64,000 nt of DNA from Homarus americanus. Lineage: Eukaryota > Arthropoda > Malacostraca > Decapoda > Nephropidae. Of this stretch, positions 1 to 55,505 are shown piece after piece; within the stretch, counting starts at the first letter, position 1, and every line of letters starts with the position of its first letter. The DNA is taken from contig NW_024744357.1 in NCBI RefSeq assembly GCF_018991925.1, positions 2,985,706-3,049,705 on the forward strand, in the 5' to 3' direction. Under the pieces are notes generated by a model. The model saw only the letters and a program-made list of their open reading frames with translations, had not been told where the DNA came from and searched no databases. Made by a program: the position numbers and the translations under genes.

Positions 1-774
1 GAATGCTGCTACTTTATTGTGCACCCCACACTCATCCTGTGAGCGGTAGCGCAAAAGGATTACAGAGTATTTACAACAGGTCATAATAATTAACCCCGTT
101 GTCAGGATATTATGGTACTGAATGTTACACAGTATTTCAATTACATTATTTGTTTAGTTCTATACATAAAGGGTAACTTATTCACAAATGCGTGAGGTAC
201 AGGCGTGTGAGGCAGTATGTCTGGCCTCACACTTTGTTATTCACATTTACGTGAGAAGTATTCAAGCACATTGTGTATTTGTCTGTACATGAGAACTGAT
301 ATAGTTACTAAGTGCAAAAAGTGGATACAATCTTAATATGTCGGCTATCTTGCCATTAAAGATGAAGTGTTGTGCCATTTTCACACACAGTGTGCTTGAC
401 CTGTCCCTAAAGGTTCTCTCTTCACACAGTCGAGGACGTAGTGTCCAAGTGTGTAATATAATAGCCACACTTACATTTAGTCTTGTTTACATCTGCTTGA
501 GGAACATACTGTCAGAGGCACTTATATCCTAACCTTAGTCTAGTAGATACAACATCTTGTAATCTAGTGATCTTGTTACTTGCTCCATATACATGTTTCA
601 CTTGATACATCTCATCATGGTAAATTATGGATCGACTAGTGCCTGTTTGCACTAGTCTACTTGCGTCAAACTCATCATAAGTTCTTCCTAATTACAGTTT
701 TAAGGTTCCTTTTGACAGACCCAAATTGTATTCAACGGTGTCTTTTAGACGCGAATTTGGCGAGAGAGTGTGTG

Positions 775-780
<6 letters not shown>
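1..780. other. unannotated stretch
   Basis: AT-rich sequence with no coding or splice pattern that I can tie to TULP4. A small perfect hairpin (gactagtgc / gcactagtc) lies near 632-655. Nothing else is seen. Confidence 0.4.
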
Positions 781-843
<63 letters not shown>

Positions 844-934
844 GTGTGTAGAGTGTGTGTGTATAGTGTGTGTGTGTGTATGTGTGTGTGTATAGTGTGT
901 GTGTAGTGTGTGTGTGTATGTGTGTGTGTGTGTA

Positions 935-1007
<73 letters not shown>

Positions 1008-1047
1008 GTGTGTGTGTGTGTATAGTGTGTGTGTGTAGTGTGTGTGG
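779..1047. repeat. (TG)n microsatellite, compound
   Basis: Near-continuous TG dinucleotides interrupted by TATAG and TAGAG. It abuts the 3' end of the minus-strand LINE at about 1050. Confidence 0.98.
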
Positions 1048-3110
1048 GAGATAAGAACATAAGATAAGAATGGAGGAAACTGCAAGGGCCTATTGGCCCA
1101 TAATAAGCGTCCTATTTAAACTCAACCCTATCGTCATATATCCATCCAACCTATGTTTGAAGCTATCCAGCGTATTCGAGTTAATAATGATATTTGCAAC
1201 TTGTTCCATTCACCACACCCAAACCAACCACACCCAAACAAACTCATTTAAAACCATTGTTACGAGTTCTCTCCTGGTTGGATAGTTTGAGTACCTTAGT
1301 AATGTCCCCTTTGTTTAGCCCTGACTTCCATTTATACACCTCGATCGTATCGCCCCTCACTCTACGTCTCTCGAGGGAGTGCAAATTAAGGTGCTTTAAC
1401 CTGTCTCTGTACTCAAGGTTCCTAATGTCCGGGATTAGTCTTGTCATTCTCCTCTGAATTCTTTCTAGGGATTCTATATCCATTCTGTAATACGGTGACT
1501 AGAATTGAACTGCGTAATCCAGGTGAGGTCTCATAAGCGCAAGATATAGTTTTAGTATGACCTCGCTAGTCTTGTAACTAACACTCCTTTATATGAAACC
1601 AAGTACTTCTCATTACTCCTAAATCTTTCTCACAGTCGGTTTTCTCTATAACATCGTTGTTCATCTGGTTTCTCTGTTTACATCTCTTAGACTAAGTACT
1701 TTGCATTTGTCCACTTTGAATTTCATCTGCCATTTTTCAGACCATTTGAAAAATTTGTTTAGATCTTCCTGTAGTTTTGCGGAGTCCACGTCAGATCGAA
1801 TTACACGCCCTGTTCTAGTGTCGTCAGCTAATTTACTTATGTTGCTGTCTACGCCGATATCTATGTCGTATATGTATACAGTATAATAGATAATAATGGT
1901 CCAAGTACTGAGCCTTGGGGTACTCCACTAGTGACGTTACTCTAATCGGATTTAGTGCCGTTTATGCTCACTCACTGTTTCCTGTCCTGTAACCACGCCC
2001 TAATCCATTTTAGAATATCTCCTCCAATGCCATGAGTCTCCACTTTTCTTATTAGTCTTTCGTGGGGAACTCTGTCGAAGGCTTTGCTAAAGTCAAGATA
2101 TACCACATCATAGTCGTGCCCCTCGTCCACTGATTCGAAAACAGCTGAAAATAATGTTAATAGATTAGTTAGACATAACGCCCGCTTGTGAAGCCATGTT
2201 GCGAATCATTGATCAACTTGTGCTTCTCCGAGTGATTTCGAATAGAGTTTGACATTATTGCTTCCAGTAGTTTGCCAAAAATTGATGTTAAACTGATTGG
2301 ACGGTAGTTAGAGGATAGTGATCTATCTCTCTTCTTGAAAATCGGTATTACATTCGCTATTCTCCAGGATTCTGGTGCGTACTACACCCGTTTTTAAGGA
2401 CACGTTAAACAACTTTGCTAATGGCATTTTCAGCTCTTCCCTACATTCCTTTAATACTCTGGCAAATATCTCATCGGGATCTGGTGACTTATTAGGCTTT
2501 CATTTGTCTATTTGCTTACTAACATCGTTACTAGTCACTACTATCTCGCTTAATCTATTTTCTTCGCTACCTCTGTATATAGCCGGCGCCCTGGTGTACC
2601 ATGTTTAAATTTTCGGGGGTGAAAACTGTTGAAAAATACATATTCAGATTATTGCTCATTGCTCCGTCGTTATCAGTTAGCTCGCCGGTATCTGACTGTA
2701 TTGGTCCAATCTTTTCTCGTGTTTTAGTTTGATACATATGAAAGAATCCCTTGGGGTTTGACTTCTCCTCCTTGCTACCTTCAGTTCATTATTCCTCTTT
2801 GCTTTTTTTTATCTCGGTCTTAACACTACTGGCCAATACCTTATAATAATCTCGGCGGTAAACTTCACCACGATTTATTCTCCTACCTATAGCCTTCCTT
2901 TGTCCAATAATGTTCCTAATCTGCATATCAGTATAGAATAAATTTCTGTAACCTGCAATTTGTTATTCGACAGGTTTGTGTAGTAGACGTAGTGACCTCT
3001 TTGACGTGTTTAGGTTTTAACTTCCTGCCTAATTTAGTTTTGTCATAATTCCTAACACTATTTCGTGTAACTTTTCACTTGTTTACCTGCCCACTGCAGT
3101 CTCCACCCCG
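1048..3110 (-). pseudogene. CR1/Jockey-like non-LTR retrotransposon relic (RT)
   Basis: Read on the minus strand, stretches of reverse transcriptase survive across several frames: an ANVIPIFKK-like and NYRPISLTS block near 2280-2360, VVYLDFSKAFDRVPHERL near 2045-2110, GVPQG-like near 1910-1930, and ADDTRTGRVIRSDVDSAKLQ near 1760-1835. The C-terminal ESLERIQRRMTRLIPDIRNL and SLERRRVRGDTIEVYKW lie at 1290-1480. The 3' end near 1050 carries a gataagaacataagataag tail next to a (TG)n microsatellite. Frameshifts and stops show it is dead. The exact clade needs a search. Confidence 0.85.
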
Positions 3111-3128
3111 TGCTCATATGTTCTCCCT

Positions 3129-3838
3129 AGAGGGTTCTCAACCAGGGGAATTCAGGTTTTCAAGGGGGAAACTGATTCGGGAGCAAGAGATGTTCTGATG
3201 AGAAATCAATCACAGAATTTTGGCCCTTGATGCGCGATTCCTACCCAAAAAGTGGCAGAAAGAGCTATCCGTGCATTGCTTCCGTTTGTGTCGACATATC
3301 TTTGTGAGTCAGGCTTTTCAACTCTGTTGCAAATTAAAACGAAGCAACGTAGTAGATTAGAGGTAGAAAATGACCTGCGTTGTGCCCTTTCAAGCACTCC
3401 TCCGCGTATCCCAGAATTGGCGAAGAAAAACAATCACAGGTTTCTCATTGACTGGAAATCTTCATCTGAATAAAATTAATTAGAAATTAAGGTCATCCTG
3501 GTATTCGATTGAACTTTTTTGTTTATTGCATTATGCTTCAGCTTGGTCTGTTAAGTAATTCATTATAAATAAAAAAAACTATTTTTACTTTTATTCAAGT
3601 TTTATAAATCCATCAACATTTTCTAATTGGCATTTAATTTGTACAAACTCCACTTTAAAAATAATCCATGTAAAATTGTAAATGTATATGTACTAATATG
3701 GAAAAAAGAAAAGATTTTCAGTATTATATGCATATTATTTGGAATGCACTTGGAGGCAGACAATCTTGAAAGGAGGGGGAAATGACATTCTGACATATGA
3801 GAAAGGGGTGCATGGGCAAACAAGGTTGAGAACCACTG
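3129..3838 (+). mobile_element. hAT (Charlie-like) transposon relic, internally deleted
   Basis: Terminal inverted repeats read GGTTCTCAACC at 3133-3143 and ggttgagaaccactg at 3824-3838, the CAGTGGTTCTCAACC type of hAT-Charlie elements. Between them, 3250-3440 on the + strand encodes the transposase C-terminal dimerisation region: LLPFVSTYLCESGFSTLLQI, KQRSRLEVENDLRCALSS, PRIPELAKK. This is the ZBED/SCAND3-like hAT signature. About 700 bp remain. Flanking tccctag and tcctag may be a decayed 8-bp target duplication. Confidence 0.82.
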
Positions 3839-4254
3839 TCCTAGCAGTTTAAACACCTATCACTAGCAGGTCTACGGACTTGGCGCACCCACATTCAAAC
3901 ACAACTTTGACATCTATTGAACTGCCCTCTCGAGAGAGCCACCAGCCAGGTTGCTACACCCCAGCCCTAGACAGATGTACTCCCATCCCTAGCATAAAAG
4001 GTCCTTCTGCCGTAAAGATTGTCCCATTTGTAACGAATGGGACTACATTGACTTGCATTATGTGTCAAGACGGCTGTTGACACCAACTGCCCTTGACAAC
4101 CATTCATTGCCAACTTCCTCTAGGCAGGGCACCACATATGATAGGGATCCCTCCTTCACCCTAATACCGGCCAATATCATTGCCTCCTTCACTGAGGCAG
4201 ATAATGGGTTTGTTCCCATTACCAGACAAGATACTGTTCATCCTGTGGAGGTGC
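3839..4254. other. unannotated stretch
   Basis: Mixed-composition sequence. A 26-bp piece at about 3857-3883 (tatcactagcaggtctacgg...) recurs inverted near 18305-18330, so it is a dispersed repeat fragment. Two short open frames have no recognisable product. Confidence 0.4.
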
Positions 4255-4261
4255 AGTAACA

Positions 4262-4520
4262 GCAGTGTTAATGGTGGAGGTGAAGTCAGTGTTAATGGTG
4301 GAGGTGAAGTAACAGCGTACCTCAGTGTTAATGGTGGAGGTGCAGTAACAGCGGTACTCAGTGTTAATGGTGGAGGTGCAGTAACAGCGGTACCTCAGCG
4401 TTAATGGTGGAGGTGCAGCAGTAACAGCGGCAATTTCAGTGTAAATGGTGGAGGTGCAGTAACAGCGGTACCTCCTAAAAGATGAAGTGCAGTAACAGCG
4501 GTAATTCCTCAGTGTTAATA
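4262..4520. repeat. about 37-bp minisatellite
   Basis: Six or so imperfect copies of cagtgttaatggtggaggtg followed by cagtaacagcggtacct, with shorter truncated copies. Confidence 0.9.
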
Positions 4521-4977
4521 TTAAAGTTGAGCAGCCACTGTTTAATGAAAACAGCTGGAGTGTTGGAGGAGAAGTTACAGCAAAGTAGTTGTCGGTGACT
4601 CACGTAAAGTGTCAATAACTACACCCATTATTGAGGAGTATTGCCAGAAACCGACTCTGTGTGTGTGGGAGGGGGCGAAGTTAATACTACAGCTGCAAGC
4701 GTCAAAGAATTTGGTTAACGCACTGCAACTGTTACAATTGATTATATAACGATTATAACTCATTTTGGGTGACGGACAGACGGATAAACGGACGGGAATA
4801 ATGAAATACTATACTTGTCTCTCACTGCATCACTACCGGCCCTCACACAAATATTACACGCCGTCAGAATTTTTTTCTTTTATGGGAAAATAAATCTAGA
4901 AACAAATTAAAAATAAATGGATGAATTGTTAAATGTTCAAATAATCTGATTTAGTTGCCACCCCAAGAGGAAGGAGA
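4521..4977. other. unannotated stretch
   Basis: Ordinary AT-rich sequence; no feature seen. Confidence 0.4.
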
Positions 4978-6568
4978 GAGAGGCGAGGCTGGTGCAGTAG
5001 TCCTCGGTGCAGTAGTCCTCGCTGCAGTAGTCCCTCGATGCAGTAGTCCCTCGGTGCAGTAGTCCCTGCAGTAGTCCTCGTGCAGTAGTCCTCGGTGCAG
5101 TAGTCCCCAGTGCAGTCGGCTGCAGTAGTCGCTCGCTGCAGTAGTCCTCGCTGCAGTAGTCCCCGGTGCAGTAGTCCTTTCAGTGCCCTCGCTGCAGTAG
5201 TCCTCGCTGCAGTAGTCCCTCGTAGTCCTCGCTGCAGTCCTCGGTGCATTAGGTCCCCTCCTCGCTGCTGCAGTCCTCCGCTGCAGTAGTCCCCGCTGCA
5301 GTATTTCCTGCAGTACCGCCGCAGTAGTCCTCGCTGCAGTAGTCCCGGCAGCAGCGTCCTCGCTGCAGTAGTCCTCGTGCAGTAGTCCTCGCTGCAGTCC
5401 TCGCTGCAGTAGTCCTCGCTGCAGTAGTCCTTCGCTGCAGTAGTCCTCGCTGCAGTAGTCCTCTGCTCCAGTATGTAGTCCCTCGGCAGTAGTCCTCGCT
5501 GCAGTCCTCGCTGCAGTAGTGCAGTAGTCCTCGCTGCAGTAGTCCTTCGCTGCAGTAGTCCGTCGCTGCAGTAGTTCCCTCGCCGCAGAAGTCCTCGCCG
5601 CAGTAGTCCTCGCTGCAGTAGTCCTCGGTGCGGTCCTTCGCTGCAGTAGTCCTCGCTGCAGTAGTCCTTCGCTCACGCTGCAGTAGTCCCGTGCAGTAGT
5701 CCTCGCTCAGTCCTCGCTGCAGTAGTCCTCGGTGCAGAGTGGTCCTCGCTGCAGTGGTCCTCTCCTTTGCAGTAGTCCTCGCTGCAGTAGTCCGCTGCAT
5801 TAGTCCGTCTGCGGTAGTCGCTGCAGTAGTCCTCGGTGCAGTAGCTGCAGTAGTCCTCGCTGCAGTAGTCCTCGCAGTAGCCCTTCGCTGCAGTAGTCCC
5901 TCGCTGCAGTAGTCCTCGCTGCAGTAGTCCTTCGCTGCAGTAGTCCTCGCAGTAGTCCCTCCGCAGAAGTCCGCGTAGAAGTCCTCGTGTAGTAGTCCTC
6001 GGTGCAGTCCCTCTGCAGTAGTCCTCGCTGCAGTAGTGCAGGCTGGTCCCGCTGCAGTAGCTGCAGTCCTCGGTGCAGTAGTCCTCGGTGCAGTAGTCCT
6101 CGGTCCAGTAGTCCTCGGTCCAGCATTCCTAGTGCAGTCAGTCCTCGCTGCAGTAGTCCCTCGCTGCAGTAGTCCCTCGCTGCAGTAGTCCTCGCTGCAG
6201 TAGTCCTCGTAGTCCTCGCCGGTGCAGTAGTCCACTCGGTGCAGTAGTCGCTGCAGTAGTCCTCACTGCAGTAGTCCTCGCTGCAATAGTCCTCGCTGTC
6301 CTCGCTGCAGTAGCGTCCTCGCTGCAGTAGTCCTCGCTGCAGTAGTCTCGCCGCAGTAGTCCCAGTCCTCGCTGCAAGTCCCTCGGTGCAGTAGTCCTCG
6401 CTGCAGTAGTCCTCGCTGCCCTCGCTGCAGTAGTCCCTCGGTGCAGTAGTCCCTCGCTGCAGTAGTCCCTCGGTGCAGTAGTCCCTCGGTGCAGTAGTCC
6501 CTCGCTGCAGTAGTCCCTCGCTGCAATAGTCCCTCGCTGCAGTAGTCCCTCGCTTCAATAGTCCCTCG
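4978..6568. repeat. 15/16-bp GCTGCAGTAGTCCTC minisatellite
   Basis: About 100 imperfect copies of a 15-bp unit (ctcgctgcagtagtc), with 16-bp variants (an extra C) and ctcggtgcagtagtc variants. Nearly every unit has a CTGCAG palindrome. All long minus-strand open frames here (Leu-Gln-Arg-Gly-Leu or Thr-Thr-Ala-Ala-Arg periodicity) come from the repeat and are not genes. Confidence 0.97.
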
Positions 6569-6840
6569 CCGACGCTCTTCTCATAATTAAGTTTCTGTTT
6601 TTCTGATGGTACAATTTTCTCTCCAGGACAGTCTGCTAATGGATGTTGGGTCTTTTCCCTCCTAGTTAAGACCCACTATGATGTAACAGTAAAGTGAGAG
6701 TCAACGTGGCTGTGGTCTTGCTTTTTCAATTTGTTTGGCTGTTTTTATCGCCTTGTGAGTGTGAAAAGAAACTAGTATAGATGGTTAATGTTTGTGAGGA
6801 ACTGAAGGTGATAACGTTTCATAGAACTAAAACAAAATAT
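6569..6840. other. unannotated stretch
   Basis: No gene or repeat seen. Confidence 0.4.
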
Positions 6841-7006
6841 AAGTAGCAAAGCTGATACAAGAACAAGTAGCAAAGATGAGACAAGAACAAGTAGCAAAGA
6901 TGATACAAGAACAAGTAGCAAAGATGATACAAGAACAAGTAGCAAAGATGAGACAAGAAGAAGTAGCAAAGATGATACAAGAACAAGTAGCAAAGATGAT
7001 ACAAGA
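6841..7006. repeat. 24-bp minisatellite
   Basis: About seven copies of aagtagcaaagatgatacaa gaac, alternating between GATGATAC and GATGAGAC. Being 3n, it leaves open frames on both strands, which are shadows. Confidence 0.95.
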
Positions 7007-8347
7007 ATATTGTTCCCTTTCATCATCCTGTACTTGTGGTTATTTTAAATGCTCCTTCACCCCCAAAAAATGTTGCACATAATTTCTCTCCTTCCCCTTG
7101 TTATTATTTCTTCCTTTCTCTTGGTTACACTTTTTCTCATTATATCTTTTTGTTGACTTTTAAATACTGATAGTTAGCTGGGGTAAACGGGGCGATGCTC
7201 ACCCTAACTGTTATAAACAAAGGGTTGGTTAATTTGTTTTTAATTATTCAGTTGTGTTTTTTTTTTTCAAATATATTTTCTGAGGAATTCTGAGTAAAAC
7301 CTAAAGAGCCTTGAGGAAGTAGAGCTGGTGGAGTGATCAGAGTCCAGATTTTGGATTCCTTGTGAAGTTGTCTGGGTAGGAGCAGGTGGAAGAGACATTC
7401 CACCTGGGCTTTATATAGCACAGTCATGACCGCGACGTCACGCCTGTACTGTAGCGTCTGCTGAGAGACTCCGGCCGTGGACCAGCTCCCAGTCCTGCTA
7501 TGAGTCTTTTATCTCACTCCTCCAACTGATCCAGACGGTGGATCCGGGTGCCAGGAGAGTGACATTTTAGTAACCAGGAACTGAACGTGACTGACTGTAG
7601 TCAATTGAGAGAGATATTTCCACATGGCCTGCCTTGTTCACTGATCCGGTAGGCAGTGTTCTCTAGTAACCGTGAAAACAATTGTTCATCAACGAAGAAA
7701 ATCTGCCATGTTTGACCCCAGGCAGTTATTGCCTAAAGGCGTTGGTTGACTGGGTGTAGCGCGGGGACTCGCTCCCCCCTGACGTAGGTGAAGCTAGTCG
7801 TAGGTATATGCCTCAGGACCCCTACACCAGACTTTATGCCCTGTGGTACACCGGCTACTGTAGGGTGATTTCTAGAGTTGTGGTTTGCATAAGTTACCGT
7901 CTGATGAGAAGGCACCAGTGCCATACCAGGCCGAAAGGCTTAGGAATGTCCATTCGTTTGTATGTCTGTTTGTGAAGGATTTTGCTCGGGCATCTGAGGA
8001 CTCTCGTCAGTGGAACCAAACTAAAGCATCTTCCTGACAAACTCCCGCTGAGGGATATACCTCTCCTACAGAGTGAAGATGCGGTTACTAAAGGCTGCGG
8101 TTTAACTGTTGCCGTTCCTTCAGGTATAGCCTCCCCACTGGTATTCACCAAATCTGACCGATTGATTGCCAGTCGCCCTTATCCCATAGCTACATAATGA
8201 GGATGGTTTGACCTCTCACGGACCACTGGAATGGCCAGCGAGGTGAGGAGCGCTGTGTGGTCATGAGAACCGAAGCGGCCTGACTTAGAGACGTACTGGT
8301 TATTAAGAGGTGTGGCAAGTCTGTCACTACCCCAGCAAGATAGCACC

Positions 8348-8350
<3 letters not shown>
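7007..8350. other. unclassified, possibly dispersed repeat
   Basis: Higher-GC block at about 7690-8200 with moderately long frames on both strands and no family I can name. It includes a ggcaccagtgcc hairpin and an aggccGAAAggctt tetraloop hairpin at about 7913-7942. It looks like part of an old mobile element rather than a TULP4 exon, but I cannot prove that. Confidence 0.3.

Positions 8351-8353
<3 letters not shown>

Positions 8354-8397
<44 letters not shown>
8354..8397. repeat. (CT)n microsatellite
   Basis: About 20 uninterrupted CT units followed by a T run. Confidence 0.98.
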
Positions 8398-8400
<3 letters not shown>

Positions 8401-8609
8401 ATCTATATACACTAAACCGAATACTTTATTTGCATTAAGCGAATCAGGACAGACTTGATGGAGACATAATAGTCGTGCTGGGGAGGACAGGGAGACAGGA
8501 CAATGATAAAAGTGTTAAACTATGAATGATATAATCTTACGCTATTGGTGAAGCGAAGACTGGCACTAATAGTCTTATCTACTATTATGTATGTTAAAAT
8601 AGGTACATT

Positions 8610-8766
<157 letters not shown>

Positions 8767-8803
8767 ACACACCGGTATCATCAAGTAACTGTCGTCTCCT
8801 CAG

Positions 8804-52465
<43,662 letters not shown>

Positions 52466-55400
52466 TATAGGATGCACCCAGAGAGCCAGGTATATTCCCG
52501 GGAGATGGACTCATGGTGTTTATAGGTAAAGGTGTAGTAACTATTAAGTGTCGTGTTAACATCTGATACATTTCGAGATTCACTTTAATTTCATCACAAT
52601 ATTCTGTAAATCGTTTCACATAGATATCAGTGTAGAGTACAGTTTACTTCTGTAGATAACGACTCTTGGTATTTCAGAACTCATTACTGATGATGAACAT
52701 GTCTGTGTATTATATTACTGTGTTAGGGTTACCTGGTTTATTTTGTCATTATAATTATTCTTCAATAACTCGCTTAACAGTTCTTGGACAGTGTGTTTAC
52801 GTGTTGTGTACATAACACCACTCAGAATCACTACAAAAGACATTCATCAGTGTTACTAGGACCTTTACCTATATTTCTTCATAAACCTTAGTGTTGTAAG
52901 TCAACTTTGTAAAACTATAATTTGCATTTTTTCGTCTGTCTCAGTTAATAACTTTTTACCATACACTGTTCTACCTGTTCTGTCATACCTGGAGGACTCA
53001 CACTATACACGAGACTCCAAACATTATGTTTTTCATCAGTTATGCGTGTTTTTTGTTTATCAAGATTGCACTACCGCCTCCAATCATTATGGTCACCCAG
53101 TGTTGTAAATTGATTGTGTTGGAAGAATACTGGCTAATCATTAACCATATACTGCCCTTGGGTGAAGCTCAAATGCGAGGCCTGTCTGCTACGGGCCAGA
53201 AATGCTGTGTTTGGACTTTAATGAGATCAATTGACTCGGAGTATCGAATCATACAGAGACTGATTCAAGACCAGTTTGAATCATTATCTGCTTTACAACT
53301 CTTCCTTCCTTCCAGGTTGTTCCTAAGCTATTAAAACACAGTAAGAAATGTTTAACACCAACACTTCCTGGCCTTATTCTCTTGAACTGAATTCTTTCTG
53401 GTAATAAAAATAAGGCATCGATGGAGGTAAGACTTGTTTTCTATAACAATTGGTTATTCTGTCATAGCGAGAAATGGATTCCAATGCTGCCATCGGGTAT
53501 CTGAGGAAGGAGGGACGTTCTTTAAAAACATCATCAATATTATTTATAAAACATGGCAAATGTGGAGAGAAACATGGGGTCTCCGTCAAGGACTCGGGAA
53601 ACAGAGGTCCAGCAGGCGTTGTGTATGGAGGCATATGAGGAGATAGTGGACGAGGGTGTGGTTGTCTGGTCTCCCACGTATGGCACAGGCGTGTTATTGG
53701 GACAGTTGGTCTTACAGGTAAAGTCCTACTCGCATCCCTTCCCGGACACTAGAGAGATCAGGGACTCTATGGGGGGGGCATCGTGTCAGATGGAGTAAGC
53801 GTCAGGAGGATCCATTACTTCCCGAGTCTCTCTTGTTTAGTGAAATCAGATCCAAAGATGTTCAAGGCATCCACAAAAACCATCTTATTTGTCTTTATTT
53901 TCCGATGACAGTGTGTGAGCAGCTTGTGAATGTTTTGGACGCAAGAGGGAATTATTTTTTTTATCTTTTGCAACACAGTTTATCACTTACTGTATTTATT
54001 CAAGTCGGTCACCGTTCCCAAGCTTTCACTTTATACTCCATTATGTATCAATCCCAGCTCTGGCAAGCCACCCCCGCCCCCTGCCTCCCACCACAACTAA
54101 TGATCTAATAGTTACATACGTTACCATCCATTGTTTCATGTATCCATACACAAGAAATACCGGAAGACTTTACTTACCCATTTCCTGGAAGCTGCATCGC
54201 TAACTTTTTAAAACACCTTAAAAACAAGTAGATCTTTTTTTACCGACCAGGGTCTAGCTAGTTCGTTGCGTTGTGTTTTCCTGCATTAATGTGGTTATAT
54301 GTCAGGTAACGTCATAGCCACACCAGGCGCTGACGATACTGTATAATTGGAGTTATGGGACTTTTTCCAATATGTATTACCCAGGCGTCAACAATTTCGC
54401 TCCACATTTATAGTGTTTCTTGTAGCCATATTTCCTTCCTTTCCTTGTGTCACTATGCATTCACCATACTTGACTTATTGTACCACCATCTGTTAACATG
54501 TTTGTGTTCCACAGGCCGCTCATAGCCACAGTGTTGTGGTCCTCGAGTTCTGGTGACGTCACGTCCTGCACCACGGTTGCCAGAGGCTGCTGGGGGAGAT
54601 TTCTGTGTTCTTCTGGTGAAAATAAGTTGTTATGAACATTTAATTCCGTTTAGTGTTGCCGCGAATGTTTACAGACAATGATATTACAAAGAATACTTTT
54701 GAGACAACATATTGAATGTTTTAACCGATACTTCTGTTCACTGAAAATTTCAAGAAGGACGAATGAACAGCTTTTGTGTTGGCAGTTAAGAAACTCTCAG
54801 ACAGGTATTTATGTTGCTGTCGTGTCAGTGCCTGAGGTATGATAACGCTCACTTTGTATGCGTATACATCACTTTTGTGTGTTCTATACAGTTTGCCATT
54901 TTATAGAGACACTGCTGACAATATTGTATGTGATACTATTTATTGCTTTGATTACAAGCAAAGAATATGTTGTACATTTACACAAATAACAGTTTCCACT
55001 TTAGCTTTTAAGGTTTTTGTGTTTTAGTTGCAGAAAAGTGTGGCAGGTTCATAACGAATTTTGGCCTTCGTTTTTGACCGCGAGACGTTTATAATTATTA
55101 AGTTAAAAGTGAACCTTGTGTGAGGCGGGACTTAAGGCTGAAGTCGTCCAAGAGTCTCACGTGTTTTGTCGAGGGCAACAAAATGGGTGATCTCAATATA
55201 AAAAAAAATGATAAAACCAATCTAGTCAGTTGTAGTTGCTGTGAAATGCCACTTGATATGGTTAGCTATACTAGTCCTCCTTCTCCCACCACTCCGCTAA
55301 CTCCTCCCGTTATTGTAAGCTTCTCTGAGGTATTCACAAGCACCACTTCCAAGTCTTAACTGCTTCTTAGCTCATCTTCTAAGAACATAAATTGGCTTTA

Positions 55401-55505
55401 CTACACATCGAAACATGGAGGCTAACTGGTTGTCTTTGCCACACAGCTGTAGTAGATTATGTAGCCGTAGATATATGAACACTGACTGTAACTCTTGGCA
55501 TGTTG
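52466..55505 (+). other. TULP4 3' UTR and downstream sequence
   Basis: AT-rich, non-repetitive sequence after the stop, probably including the 3' UTR. Chance frames near 53.0-53.3 and 53.55-53.8 kb show no family. Where the transcript ends cannot be seen. Confidence 0.5.
53403..53408 (+). terminator. candidate polyadenylation signal (AATAAA)
   Basis: An AATAAA hexamer about 940 nt after the TULP4 stop, in non-repetitive sequence. It is only a candidate; vertebrate TULP4 has a long 3' UTR and other hexamers occur further on. Transcript ends would decide. Confidence 0.2.

Noticed and set aside
4929..6558. Long minus-strand Leu-Gln-Arg / Thr-Thr-Ala-Ala proteins
   Set aside because: Pure translation of the 15-bp minisatellite; frames shift with every unit-length change and there is no start or splice context.
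7860..7945. Hammerhead candidate at gtctgatgagaaggc... ccgaaaggct
   Set aside because: It has CTGATGA and GAAA in order, but the GAAA is the loop of an independent five-pair hairpin and helix II and III do not pair properly.
53026..53798. Short frames downstream of TULP4 as possible genes
   Set aside because: No family resemblance, no clear splice partners, and they lie where the TULP4 3' UTR is expected.
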